Source of the DNA: Rhodospirillaceae bacterium
Lineage (GTDB): Bacteria; Pseudomonadota; Alphaproteobacteria; Rhodospirillales; Magnetovibrionaceae
Direction: 5' to 3'
NCBI GenBank assembly: GCA_029883045.1
Contig: JAOUJU010000037.1
Location: forward strand, 1-10,842
DNA: 10,842 nt
Shown here: piece by piece, positions 1 through 7,470 of the stretch
How positions within the stretch are numbered: position 1 is the first letter of the stretch
How the letters are laid out: each line of letters opens with the position of its first letter
Program-made: the position numbers and the translations under genes
Notes under the pieces: model-generated
The model's input: only the letters and a program-made list of their open reading frames with translations
Told to the model about the DNA's origin: nothing
The model's database searches: none

Positions 1-680
1 GCTTGTTCTACCCCTATATTTTGCGCAAACGCATTTGTCACGGCGGCAAATAGCCAGAACGTTCCAATTCGGTTGGCAATAAAGCCCGGCGTATCTTTGG
101 CGCGGATAATGCTTTTGCCCATACTTAAATCGGCAAAGTTTTCTACGCGTTGCAAAAGGTTTGCATCACTGTCTGGGCCTAAAACTACTTCCAAAAGCCG
201 CATGTAACGTGGTGGGTTGAAAAAATGTGTAATAAAAAATCTTTTTTTAATATCTTTTTCAAACCCCTCAGTCAAAACCCCAAGCGGTATGGTTGAAGTA
301 TTGGACGATATAATGGCATCAGCCTTAAGGTGGGGAATGACCTTGGCATAAAGGTCGTGTTTAATTTTTATATCTTCAAGCACCACCTCAATCACCCAGT
401 CGCAATCTTTTATTTTATCAAGATCGTCTTCGGTATTGCCCGGGGTTATGCGTTTGGCAAATTTTGGGTGCATCAAGGGGGCAGGGTCAGTTTTTTTTAA
501 TCGTTCAATTGCATTTTTGGCGATTGTTGATCTATCGGTTGCATCCTTGGGCACAATATCCAACAACAAAACATCCGCTCCGCCATTGGCAGCCTGTGCG
601 GCAATACCCGAACCCATTACGCCCGCACCAATAACGCAGACCTTTTTAATTTCGTTCTGTGAATTATCCTGCTTGGTCAT
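1..680 (-). CDS. fadB: 3-hydroxyacyl-CoA dehydrogenase, N-terminal part (FadB/FadN type), 3' end outside window
   Basis: Beta-oxidation enzyme that oxidises L-3-hydroxyacyl-CoA to 3-ketoacyl-CoA with NAD+. About 226 codons are visible with no stop before the window edge. I translated the minus strand from ATG at 680. The Rossmann motif GAGVMGSGIA lies at residues 18-27, the acidic end of beta-2 (LLLDIVP) near 38-44, and the catalytic region HFFNPPRYMRLLEVV at 152-166 with a His152/Glu164 dyad. KDTPGFIANRIG follows near 195-206. The dehydrogenase domain comes first and the PPRYMRLLEVV wording is typical of FadN-like proteins of roughly 770-800 aa, in which an enoyl-CoA hydratase domain follows. 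E. coli FadB has the opposite order. A short stand-alone 3-hydroxybutyryl-CoA dehydrogenase is the alternative. The start overlaps the fadA stop (TAATG), with GGAG 8 nt upstream inside fadA, so translation is probably coupled. Confidence 0.9.
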   Translation of the reverse strand, partial: MTKQDNSQNEIKKVCVIGAGVMGSGIAAQAANGGADVLLLDIVPKDATDRSTIAKNAIERLKKTDPAPLMHPKFAKRITPGNTEDDLDKIKDCDWVIEVVLEDIKIKHDLYAKVIPHLKADAIISSNTSTIPLGVLTEGFEKDIKKRFFITHFFNPPRYMRLLEVVLGPDSDANLLQRVENFADLSMGKSIIRAKDTPGFIANRIGTFWLFAAVTNAFAQNIGVEQ

Positions 681-1816
681 TAGATAGACTCCAGAACAGT
701 CGCAATTCCTTGACCGCCGCCAATACATTGTGTCGCCAACGCATATTTGCCACCATCACGTTTAAGTATTTGCGCGGCCTTGCCAGTAATTCTGGCACCG
801 GTTGCGCCCAACGGATGACCAATGGCTATTGCCCCACCGTCAATGTTGATTTTTGAAACATCAAGACCAAGGTCACGAATGGACGCAAGCGATTGGCTTG
901 CAAATGCTTCGTTAAGTTCAATGACATCAAGGTCGTCAACGGTTATGCCCGCACGCGCTAATGCTTTGCGTGATGATTCAACCGGGCCAATGCCCATTAT
1001 TTCAGGATCACACCCCGATACCGCAAAGGATTTTACCCGTGCCAATGGCTCAAGGTTATATTTGTTGGCAAATTCTTCAGTTGTAACTAACACGGCAGAT
1101 GCGCCATCGGTTAGGGGTGATGCGGTTCCAGCAGTAACAACACCATTTTCATTAAATGCTGGCTTTAAGCCGGCCAAGGCCTCAAGCGTGGTATCACCAC
1201 GAACACATCCATCAACGCTAACAACACCGCTTTCGGTACGTATTGGCACAATCTCATCCGCTAATTTACCATTAGCCTGAGCACGGGCCGCTTTTTGTTG
1301 GCTTAAAAGTGCAAATTCATCTTGCTCAACCCTGGTAAGTGAATATTTTTTTGCAATATTTTCGGCCGTTTCCCCCATACCCATGTAAGCACCGGGCATG
1401 CGTTCGGCCAATTCAGGATGGGGAAGGGGGTTAAATCCAGTCATCGGAACGCGGGTCATGCTTTCGATGCCTGCGCAAATATATGCTTCGCCTGCGTTCA
1501 TTTGCATGGCACCAGCTGCCATGTGGATACCTTGCATTGATGATCCACAGAACCTATTTACCGTAACCCCACCCACGCTTAACGGTAGGTCGGCCAAAAA
1601 ACCAACAAGCCTGGCAATGTTAAAACCTTGCTCTCCTTCGGGGAAGGCGCAACCCATTATTAAGTCTTCTACTTGCGATGGAATTATGCCCGTTCGCACA
1701 ACTAGTTCACGAACAACTTGTGCGGCTATTTCATCTGGTCGGGTTTTGGCCAACGCCCCCTTAAATGCAGGCGTAAAGGGGGAGCGAACATACCCTGCTA
1801 TTACGATTGATTTCAT
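680..1816 (-). CDS. fadA: Acetyl-CoA acyltransferase (3-ketoacyl-CoA thiolase)
   Basis: Cleaves 3-ketoacyl-CoA with CoA to give acetyl-CoA and a shortened acyl-CoA, the last step of beta-oxidation in the cytoplasm. The 378 residues span a normal thiolase. The nucleophile Cys90 is in NRFCGSSMQ, NEAFA is at 302-306, His334 is in GHPLGATG, and the second active-site Cys364 is in QCIGGGQG. All catalytic positions are intact. ATG at 1816 overlaps the fadD stop by the ATGA arrangement. AGGAG lies 9 nt upstream within fadD and supports this start. The stop TAA shares its last base with the ATG of the downstream dehydrogenase. A position between fadD and a 3-hydroxyacyl-CoA dehydrogenase favours a degradative thiolase over a biosynthetic acetoacetyl-CoA thiolase, although sequence alone does not fix chain-length preference. 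Confidence 0.95.
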   Translation of the reverse strand: MKSIVIAGYVRSPFTPAFKGALAKTRPDEIAAQVVRELVVRTGIIPSQVEDLIMGCAFPEGEQGFNIARLVGFLADLPLSVGGVTVNRFCGSSMQGIHMAAGAMQMNAGEAYICAGIESMTRVPMTGFNPLPHPELAERMPGAYMGMGETAENIAKKYSLTRVEQDEFALLSQQKAARAQANGKLADEIVPIRTESGVVSVDGCVRGDTTLEALAGLKPAFNENGVVTAGTASPLTDGASAVLVTTEEFANKYNLEPLARVKSFAVSGCDPEIMGIGPVESSRKALARAGITVDDLDVIELNEAFASQSLASIRDLGLDVSKINIDGGAIAIGHPLGATGARITGKAAQILKRDGGKYALATQCIGGGQGIATVLESI

Positions 1817-3507
1817 GCGCTCTTGCTCCTTTTGTTTTGTTCTTCGTTAACCAGCTCTTTTTTTGAAAGTTTTCCAATCAGCGTTTTTGGTAACGATTTT
1901 CTAATCTCTAGTTCCGCCAATTTTTCGATTGGGTTAAGATGCGTTCCAGCAAATTCGATCAGTTCTTCAACTGAGGCACTTTGCCCGTCAATTAGTTTTA
2001 CAAATGCTTTGGGTGCTTCGCCGCGATATTCATCATTGATTCCAATGACAATGACCTCGTCAACTGCTGGATGAAGGTAAAGGGCATCTTCAACGATGCG
2101 GGGATACACCTTGTAACCGGAGCATATAATCACGTCCTTCAGACGATCAGTCAGGAATATGTATCCATCTTCGTCAATTTGTCCGACATCACCGGTTCTT
2201 AGCCAGCCATCAATTATTGTTTGCGCTGTATCAATAGGGTTATTCCAGTACCCGGCCATAACCTGCGGTCCGCGCGCCACTAATTCGCCTTTTTCACCTT
2301 GGGGTAGGGGTTTTGTGGGATCATCAAGATCGCGAATTTCCACTTCGACACCAGGAAGCGCAATACCGATGGACCCATTTTTGTTTACGCCACGTGGGGG
2401 ATTGCAGGTTAAAACCGGTGATGCTTCGGTAAGGCCGTAGCCTTCGACCACTACACAACCAGTCAATTTTTCAAATTTTTCTTTTACTTCGATTGGCAAT
2501 GATGCACCACCTGAAACGCAATGATGAATTGAGGTCAAATCAAAATTTGAAAGATTAGGATGGTTGTTTATTGCATTGTAAATTGTTGGTACCGCCGGAA
2601 AAATAGTCGGGCGTTTTTCATGTATAACCTTTAGCACCGTATCAAGATCAAACCGCGGTAGCAGTATTAGCTCTGATCCGGTAATTAGCCCCATATTCAT
2701 TCCAGCCGTCATGGCAAACACGTGGAAAAATGGTAATACACATAGAAAACTTTCTTTGCCTGGACTTGTTTTTCCCAACCACAGTTTTACCTGAAGGGCA
2801 TTGGTGGAAACATTGGCGTGCGTCAACATTGCACCTTTAGGTATCCCGGTAGTTCCGCCAGTGTATTGGATAACAGCGATATCATTCATCGGGTCTATTT
2901 TTACAAGTGCGGGATTGCCTTCATTATCCAACAGGCTATCAAATGGTATATGGTGTTCATCAAAAGGCGGGCTGGCAATTTCTGAACGTTTAAAAATTTG
3001 GTAAAGAATGCTTTTGAAATTGGGGAGCGCATCAGAAAGCGAGCAAACAATAATTGATTTTACGTTTGTTGACTGAACGGCTTTTTCGACTTTGTCAAAA
3101 AGCATTTTAACGTCTAGCGTTATCATCATGCATATGTCGGAATCATTGGCTTGATGATTAATTTCATCTTCGGTGTATAAGGGATTAAAATTTACTACCG
3201 TTGCACCAATTTTTAGCACTGCAAAATATGCAATAACGTAATAAGGGCTATTGGGTAGACACAACCCAATGCGGCTGCCTTGTTGCACGCCAATTTTTTG
3301 CAAACCTTCTGCTGCGCGACTAACTTGATTTGCTACTTCATTATAAGTGTATTTGCGATCCATAAAATCTAGGCATGGCGCATTCGGTTCGCGATCTGCT
3401 GATTCTTCCAAAATTAAATATACGGGTTTTTCAACCGGCAAAAGGTTTGTATCAAGATCATCGGGGTATGATTTGGCCCAAAGTGGTTTTTGTTGATGCG
3501 CGCCCAT
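1813..3507 (-). CDS. fadD: Long-chain fatty acid--CoA ligase
   Basis: ATP-dependent enzyme that activates fatty acids to acyl-CoA through an acyl-adenylate, feeding beta-oxidation. The 564 residues are normal for FadD. The adenylate-forming (ANL) signatures appear in order: YTGGTTGIPKGAMLTH (215-230), GYGLTEASPV (356-365), RTGDVG (437-442) and the hinge DRLKDVIICSGYKVYPR (454-470). The C-terminal PKTLIGKLSKKEL (540-552) carries the likely catalytic Lys546. The stretch just before that lysine (HLNPIEKLAELE) departs from the common LAPYKVP wording but keeps the fold elements. ATG at 3507 has GGAG 7 nt upstream. The gene starts 17 bp after the stop of the acyltransferase-hydrolase gene and overlaps fadA by 4 bp, so it is an internal operon member. 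No membrane segment is evident; the family is peripherally membrane-associated. Confidence 0.95.
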   Translation of the reverse strand: MGAHQQKPLWAKSYPDDLDTNLLPVEKPVYLILEESADREPNAPCLDFMDRKYTYNEVANQVSRAAEGLQKIGVQQGSRIGLCLPNSPYYVIAYFAVLKIGATVVNFNPLYTEDEINHQANDSDICMMITLDVKMLFDKVEKAVQSTNVKSIIVCSLSDALPNFKSILYQIFKRSEIASPPFDEHHIPFDSLLDNEGNPALVKIDPMNDIAVIQYTGGTTGIPKGAMLTHANVSTNALQVKLWLGKTSPGKESFLCVLPFFHVFAMTAGMNMGLITGSELILLPRFDLDTVLKVIHEKRPTIFPAVPTIYNAINNHPNLSNFDLTSIHHCVSGGASLPIEVKEKFEKLTGCVVVEGYGLTEASPVLTCNPPRGVNKNGSIGIALPGVEVEIRDLDDPTKPLPQGEKGELVARGPQVMAGYWNNPIDTAQTIIDGWLRTGDVGQIDEDGYIFLTDRLKDVIICSGYKVYPRIVEDALYLHPAVDEVIVIGINDEYRGEAPKAFVKLIDGQSASVEELIEFAGTHLNPIEKLAELEIRKSLPKTLIGKLSKKELVNEEQNKRSKSA

Positions 3508-3524
3508 AACGATACTCCATTATA

Positions 3525-5897
3525 TCAATCAGTTTTTTCAACGTGTTTGATAAAGTTTAGTAACAGCTCTCGGGTGCTTCCGATATTGTCCTTAATGATA
3601 CCATGTTTACTAGAGGCAATCCAATGAAGCGATTTGTCGGAAACTGATAGGTTGTCAAACACCAGTTTTGCGCCCTTTGGCTCAACTACTGGGTCGTCGT
3701 CTCCTTGTATTAATGAAACCGGAACCGTTATTTTTGATGTCTTTGCAAGTGTGTATTCGGCAAGATCAACAAGATTGGTGATGGCGCCAATGGGTATTGA
3801 GCGGTAATTGATTTCTGGGTGTTCCGGGTCATTGTCAAAAAATTCCAAAATACCATCGGTTTGCGGTAACCAACTAGCAACCCGGTTTATGGCGTTTAAA
3901 ATTGGAATGAGGCTTGATTTTTTATTGCGCAAGCCAATGGCTGGCGATACCGCGCAAACACCGCCTAGTTTTTCCGGGTTTTCAGATGCAAACGCCAGCG
4001 CCAATGTGGCCCCCGTAGAAAACCCAACAACAATAACGCGCTCGCAAAATGCAGAAAGTATTTTGTGCCCACGTGCAACAGATGCAAGCCAGTCATGCCA
4101 CGTCTGGTTAGCTAAATCGTGGGGCGAAGTCCCGTGCCCAGCAAGGCGAACACCCAAGACGGCAAAACCTTCATTGCATAGAATGTCGCCAAAATCTCGC
4201 AATTCGGCAGGCGAGGCCAAAAGACCATGAACTAGCAATATACCTACGGTGCTGTCTGACTTTGGTAATAAAAGATAAGGTTCACCGCTTTTGCTGGATG
4301 TTTCTTTGTTATTTATTGTAGCAAATTCCGGGGCATTGTATTTATCCCTGTTCCATTGATATGAACGAAGCTCATCATCATACATGAATGACGCAACATC
4401 CTTATCGGGTATTGTCGCGACACTATCTAACGCTGAATCAACTGTTTGATGTACTTCGGTTAATGGTTCAACTTCATTTTCATATACCATCACAGGGTTT
4501 TCAATGCGAACTTCGTCAAATTCGTATTCATTTAACATTTTGTGCATGAATTGAATTGAATCAGAACTGATGGTAATTAACTTTGCATCAGTGCAGGTAC
4601 GCAAAAATCTGTCTAGTTCAAGGCAGTTACCAGAAAGAATCTTCATATAACAATCTGGGTTCAATAAACTGTGGTGTAATTGCATGCCCCGTGATGCCTG
4701 TAAGTTTTTAACCGACAGATATAGCACCATGTAAAATTCATCGAACCTAATTTCCATGCGTCCACGTTCAATCAGGGTAACAATTAGGTGCGATGCAATA
4801 TGGCTAAGATTGATGGTTATGTTGGTGTACATGGCCATCATGTATTTATCACGTATGATGTTTGTTTCTTGCGATATAAGCCCTTCGATAATTTTTTCAA
4901 TATAACCGTCGGAATCATCCTTAAGGCCAAACAAATCATCAAGCGAGTTAACCTTCATAAAATATCTATTGAAGACCATCTTTTCCCACCACGACCAATC
5001 GTTCTTAGTTTGGACCGGGTCACATAACCTAATGTCCATATCGGTATCTTTAAAAACAAGATTGCTTTCGATAAGAATTTCTTCAGAAAATTGACGTGAT
5101 AGGTTCTTTGTAAAAAAACTTGCAAACTTGGTAATAAAGTTTTCCCTGACACGTATGGGGTAAAATGTAATGGTCCCGGGTATTATGGTGGTTTGTTTTT
5201 TGGCAAGCGCGGTAAGTTCTTCGGCGCTATCAAGGCCAAGTGCATTTACCCATCGTTCAATGCGGGCAACATCATTTTTTTTATCAAGATACAAAATTCT
5301 TTGTTTGAATATATCTAGCGTATGAGCAAGAACCGCTGCACCGCGGTGCTGTTTTCTGCGCTCAAGGGCAGTGCGCGAATAAATGCTGTAGTTGCCATCA
5401 TCGTCAAGTACGCGGCGATCTTTTACCATGCCACCTTCGGGGAACATTACTATTTTACGGCCACGCAATATTTCAGCTGCTAAAAAAGGTAAAAGCCCAG
5501 GCAGATTATTGGGGACAACGCCAATGCTTTTTATAAAACTAGAAAAGGTATCGCCAGCTTTAAATATTGAGCTATCGGCAACCGAGCGGCAATAAGCACC
5601 AGTTTCTTTGTATATAATGTAGGGCGGAATGATTGTTTCAAATCTAGCAAAATGATTGAAAAGAAATATATCACCTTGGGCAAATAAACCATCTTTATGG
5701 TGAACCCTTATTTTAAGACCAAGGCGATCCTCAACGATATCAATGGCTTTACCGCACCACCTATAGGTGTCGGGGCTTATTTCTAGTGATTTTTCGTCTG
5801 CAGCAATCATTTTAGACAAATCCACCAAAGGCGCACTAAGGCTGCGGCCCGCACTGTTTGCAATTGTATACAAGTATATATGGGTAATAAAATCCAA
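3525..5897 (-). CDS. Acyltransferase (PlsC/GPAT-like) fused to alpha/beta-hydrolase (lipase type)
   Basis: Two enzyme domains in one 790-codon frame. Residues ~60-250 resemble the glycerolipid acyltransferase family: a block I-like NHFARFE (81-87) and a block III-like FPEGGMVKDR (152-161). Block I normally reads HX4D; here the acid is Glu87. Residues ~260-500 are mostly helical in appearance and unassigned, perhaps like the helical part of GPATs. Residues ~540-790 are an alpha/beta-hydrolase of the monoacylglycerol-lipase/S33 kind: oxyanion HG at 557-558, nucleophile Ser627 in GFSTGA, acid within GDDDPVV (732-738), and His765 in SSKHG. Likely roles are acyl transfer to and release from lysolipids or glycerides; the substrate is unknown. 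No clear signal peptide or membrane span is visible. The start is uncertain: TTG at 5897 follows an in-frame TAA directly, and ATG at 5810 (giving 761 aa) has GGTGGA upstream. It is first in the operon with fadD, fadA and fadB. Confidence 0.85.
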   Translation of the reverse strand: MDFITHIYLYTIANSAGRSLSAPLVDLSKMIAADEKSLEISPDTYRWCGKAIDIVEDRLGLKIRVHHKDGLFAQGDIFLFNHFARFETIIPPYIIYKETGAYCRSVADSSIFKAGDTFSSFIKSIGVVPNNLPGLLPFLAAEILRGRKIVMFPEGGMVKDRRVLDDDGNYSIYSRTALERRKQHRGAAVLAHTLDIFKQRILYLDKKNDVARIERWVNALGLDSAEELTALAKKQTTIIPGTITFYPIRVRENFITKFASFFTKNLSRQFSEEILIESNLVFKDTDMDIRLCDPVQTKNDWSWWEKMVFNRYFMKVNSLDDLFGLKDDSDGYIEKIIEGLISQETNIIRDKYMMAMYTNITINLSHIASHLIVTLIERGRMEIRFDEFYMVLYLSVKNLQASRGMQLHHSLLNPDCYMKILSGNCLELDRFLRTCTDAKLITISSDSIQFMHKMLNEYEFDEVRIENPVMVYENEVEPLTEVHQTVDSALDSVATIPDKDVASFMYDDELRSYQWNRDKYNAPEFATINNKETSSKSGEPYLLLPKSDSTVGILLVHGLLASPAELRDFGDILCNEGFAVLGVRLAGHGTSPHDLANQTWHDWLASVARGHKILSAFCERVIVVGFSTGATLALAFASENPEKLGGVCAVSPAIGLRNKKSSLIPILNAINRVASWLPQTDGILEFFDNDPEHPEINYRSIPIGAITNLVDLAEYTLAKTSKITVPVSLIQGDDDPVVEPKGAKLVFDNLSVSDKSLHWIASSKHGIIKDNIGSTRELLLNFIKHVEKTD

Positions 5898-5905
5898 TTA
5901 CCCAT
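5807..5905 (-). CDS. Possible 32-codon upstream ORF (leader peptide) ending in ATGA at an alternative start
   Basis: An ATG at 5905 opens a 32-codon frame beginning MGNWILLPIYT and rich in hydrophobic and Trp residues. It ends in TGA at 5809-5807, which overlaps the in-frame ATG at 5810 of the acyltransferase-hydrolase gene. The ATGA geometry matches that used between fadD and fadA, so a translated leader could couple to that start. The peptide resembles nothing I know, and an ORF this short can arise by chance. Its ATG lies inside a perfect inverted repeat. Confidence 0.25.
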   Translation of the reverse strand: MGNWILLPIYTCIQLQTVRAAALVRLWWICLK

Positions 5906-5906
5906 A
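5879..5906 (-). promoter_or_regulatory. Perfect 10-bp inverted repeat over the TTG start
   Basis: The arms TATGGGTAAT (5879-5888) and ATTACCCATA (5897-5906) are exact reverse complements separated by 8 bases. In the minus-strand transcript they would form a 10-bp hairpin that buries both the TTG start (5897) and the upstream-ORF ATG (5905). As DNA it could equally be an operator for a dimeric repressor. The repeat is seen directly; the function is inferred. Confidence 0.5.
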
Positions 5907-5947
5907 GTGGTAATTATTTTTTTTAAAGCCATCCACACAAGCTAAAG

Positions 5948-5975
5948 AAAATATTTGTCATGGTAAAAATGTTAA
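5948..5975 (-). promoter_or_regulatory. Weak candidate sigma-70 promoter for the lipid operon
   Basis: On the minus strand TTAACA (5975-5970) and TATTTT (5953-5948) are separated by 16 bases. A transcript from here would start near 5941 and carry the inverted repeat at 5879-5906 in its leader. The region is so AT-rich that matches of this quality are common, so this is only a candidate. Confidence 0.2.
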
Positions 5976-6023
5976 GAAATAGGGTTTTTTAAGCAACAAA
6001 CGGTAAAATTGGTGGCAATTTAG

Positions 6024-6039
6024 TAACATCTTGATGTTA
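6024..6039. promoter_or_regulatory. Perfect 7-bp palindrome, candidate operator
   Basis: TAACATC, then TT, then GATGTTA: a perfect dyad in the middle of the divergent spacer. Its size and symmetry suit a site for a dimeric helix-turn-helix regulator acting on either or both flanking genes. It is followed by no T-tract, so it is not a terminator. The regulator is unknown, and no regulator gene lies in the window. Confidence 0.3.
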
Positions 6040-6056
6040 TATGGTAAGTGTCTTTA

Positions 6057-6085
6057 TTGGCATTAAGGCCATATTTTGGTTTATT
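6057..6085 (+). promoter_or_regulatory. Weak candidate promoter for the 415-aa gene
   Basis: TTGGCA (6057-6062), a 17-base spacer, and TTTATT (6080-6085) give the right spacing for a sigma-70 promoter, with the start of the gene about 60 bases on. The AT-rich context makes chance matches likely. Confidence 0.2.
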
Positions 6086-6149
6086 TGCATTAATATTATG
6101 GGGGCGGGCAAATGCAAAAAAAACGTAATAAAGTGCTTGAATTCTGCGC

Positions 6150-7397
6150 ATGGCTATAAGGGTTGACCCTATTATTTTACCCAATGATGTGGGTAAAAAG
6201 TGGTGGCATGTCCCTGATGTACTGTGGCGGCGCAGCAAGGCTGTGCGCGAAAGACGTCTTGGCATCACCCTGAGGCGTTATATATTGCCGCTTTTGCAAA
6301 AGATTGAGGCTGTTCAGCTTAAGGAAAACCAGTCAACTAAGCTTTACCTACAAGGCAAAACCTTAGATCAGGTTGTTTCCGATCCGATTGCGCTCGAGCT
6401 TGCCATGTATATTTACGAAATGGCATTGAGCGAGGGCCTAATAAGGCACATTCGAAAAAAAGGGGAAAGGGCGGTTTCAATTCGCACTGATCTGGACAGT
6501 GCCGTCGGGAGCTGCGCAATAACACCAAACGAAGTGGCGCGAAGATACATATTAATTTTGGCCGCACCAATTATGAAAAGCGGAGGACACAGCATCAATG
6601 ATATAGGTGTGTTTCTTTCTCCCTTTTTACAAACCAGAGTGCAAAGCATTAACCGCCTTAGGCTGTTGGCTAAAATTAGCAAGCCAACAATGAATGAAAT
6701 GCGCCAAGCATTGCCAAACATTGAGGGGCTTTTGCAAAAAGACGAAAAATGGTTGATGACTTTATGTAGCATTGATGGCGCATCTTTTTTTAGGCCATTG
6801 CGCCATGCGCTACAAAATGAATTTCCTGAAATACTAAACTGGAGCGATGCCCTTCTTAGCGCAGCGGCAAAGAGTCTTGATCGTCCGGAAAAGATTACCT
6901 CCCTAGGGGCGACAATTCTTGAAATAAAAGATCCCGTGATGTTTGATGCATTCGGATCATGGCCAACATCGGATGATGGGGATGGAAATTTAATTTGTCG
7001 CATCACACAAATAAAAGAAATCTTGGGCGATGATTTGTTTTCCAAAATAGCAAGGGGAAGCCCTGCCTTGGTCAGGGATATTGGAACGTGGCAACAAAAA
7101 AAAATCGATATATATAAACCATATTTGGGAATGCTTACTGGCCCAGCAATGAAACTGCTTGAAGGATTGGATGAAGGGCAGGCCATTGCTATACTTGATG
7201 GTCTTGTCGAAAAATTTGATATGCCAGTTATTGCATCTGCGATGAAAAAGAAAGAGGGGCTGTTAATGGTGCAAGGCATGATAAACGAACTAAAAACAAT
7301 GAATAGAAATTCAAAACAAACCCCTGATAAAATAAAGAAACTGGTTCTTGGCACGTATTTTGACGAATATATGGGAAATATAATTTCGTTTAGTTAA
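6150..7397 (+). CDS. Hypothetical protein, 415 aa, function not recognised
   Basis: I do not recognise this protein. ATG at 6150 is the first start after an in-frame TGA at 6138, and no good Shine-Dalgarno sequence precedes it. A GTG at codon 14 is an alternative start. The N-terminus (residues ~16-42) is basic and Trp/Arg-rich (KKWWHVPDVLWRRSK). The rest looks largely alpha-helical and soluble, with mixed acidic and basic residues and a lysine-rich C-terminal part. I see no signal peptide, membrane span, Cys/His metal cluster, Walker motif or clear repeat. It is the only plus-strand gene and stands alone, divergent from the lipid operon and convergent with fbp. A terminator hairpin begins 6 bases after the stop. 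A 313-codon frame lies antisense, but its product is Ser/Phe/Ile-rich and poor in acidic residues, so I take the plus frame as real. Confidence 0.75.
   Translation: MAIRVDPIILPNDVGKKWWHVPDVLWRRSKAVRERRLGITLRRYILPLLQKIEAVQLKENQSTKLYLQGKTLDQVVSDPIALELAMYIYEMALSEGLIRHIRKKGERAVSIRTDLDSAVGSCAITPNEVARRYILILAAPIMKSGGHSINDIGVFLSPFLQTRVQSINRLRLLAKISKPTMNEMRQALPNIEGLLQKDEKWLMTLCSIDGASFFRPLRHALQNEFPEILNWSDALLSAAAKSLDRPEKITSLGATILEIKDPVMFDAFGSWPTSDDGDGNLICRITQIKEILGDDLFSKIARGSPALVRDIGTWQQKKIDIYKPYLGMLTGPAMKLLEGLDEGQAIAILDGLVEKFDMPVIASAMKKKEGLLMVQGMINELKTMNRNSKQTPDKIKKLVLGTYFDEYMGNIISFS
6175..6198. repeat. Perfect 9-bp inverted repeat inside the start of the 415-aa gene
   Basis: TTTTACCCA (6175-6183) and TGGGTAAAA (6190-6198) are separated by 6 bases. 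The core TTACCCA/TGGGTAA is the same heptamer found in the inverted repeat at 5879-5906, in the opposite arrangement. It lies at codons 9-17 and could act as a hairpin or binding site near the start. Coding constraint may also explain it. Confidence 0.35.
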
Positions 7398-7401
7398 ATA
7401 C

Positions 7402-7446
7402 AAAAAAACCACACCATCTTAAAATAAATGGTGCGGTTTTTATTTT
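7402..7446. terminator. Bidirectional Rho-independent terminator between convergent genes
   Basis: The arms AAAAACCACACCAT (7404-7417) and ATGGTGCGGTTTTT (7428-7441) form a 14-bp stem with a 10-base loop. The single mismatch becomes a G-U pair in the minus-strand RNA. A-tract and T-tract flanks on both sides let it serve the 415-aa gene (stop at 7397) and fbp (stop at 7471). Confidence 0.9.
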
Positions 7447-7470
7447 GTGCCTGCTGATTGGGCTATTAGT

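Larger units (their letters stand above)
5907..6149. other. Divergent intergenic spacer
   Basis: AT-rich spacer between two divergent genes. Besides the elements listed separately, it contains an 8-bp inverted repeat TTTGCATT (6084-6091) / AATGCAAA (6111-6118) around a short G-rich run just upstream of the plus-strand gene, and several A and T homopolymer runs. I see no convincing coding sequence or RNA gene in it. Confidence 0.6.

Noticed and set aside
1398..1850. 150-codon plus-strand frame opposite the thiolase
   Set aside because: It is antisense to an intact thiolase with all catalytic motifs, and its peptide shows no family resemblance.
6020..6268. 82-codon minus-strand frame crossing the divergent spacer
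   Set aside because: It overlaps the start of the 415-aa gene, contains the palindrome at 6024-6039, and its peptide looks non-natural.
6413..7354. 313-codon minus-strand frame antisense to the 415-aa gene
   Set aside because: The product is Ser/Phe/Ile-rich with few acidic residues, as expected of an antisense shadow. The plus frame is longer, charge-balanced and followed directly by a terminator.
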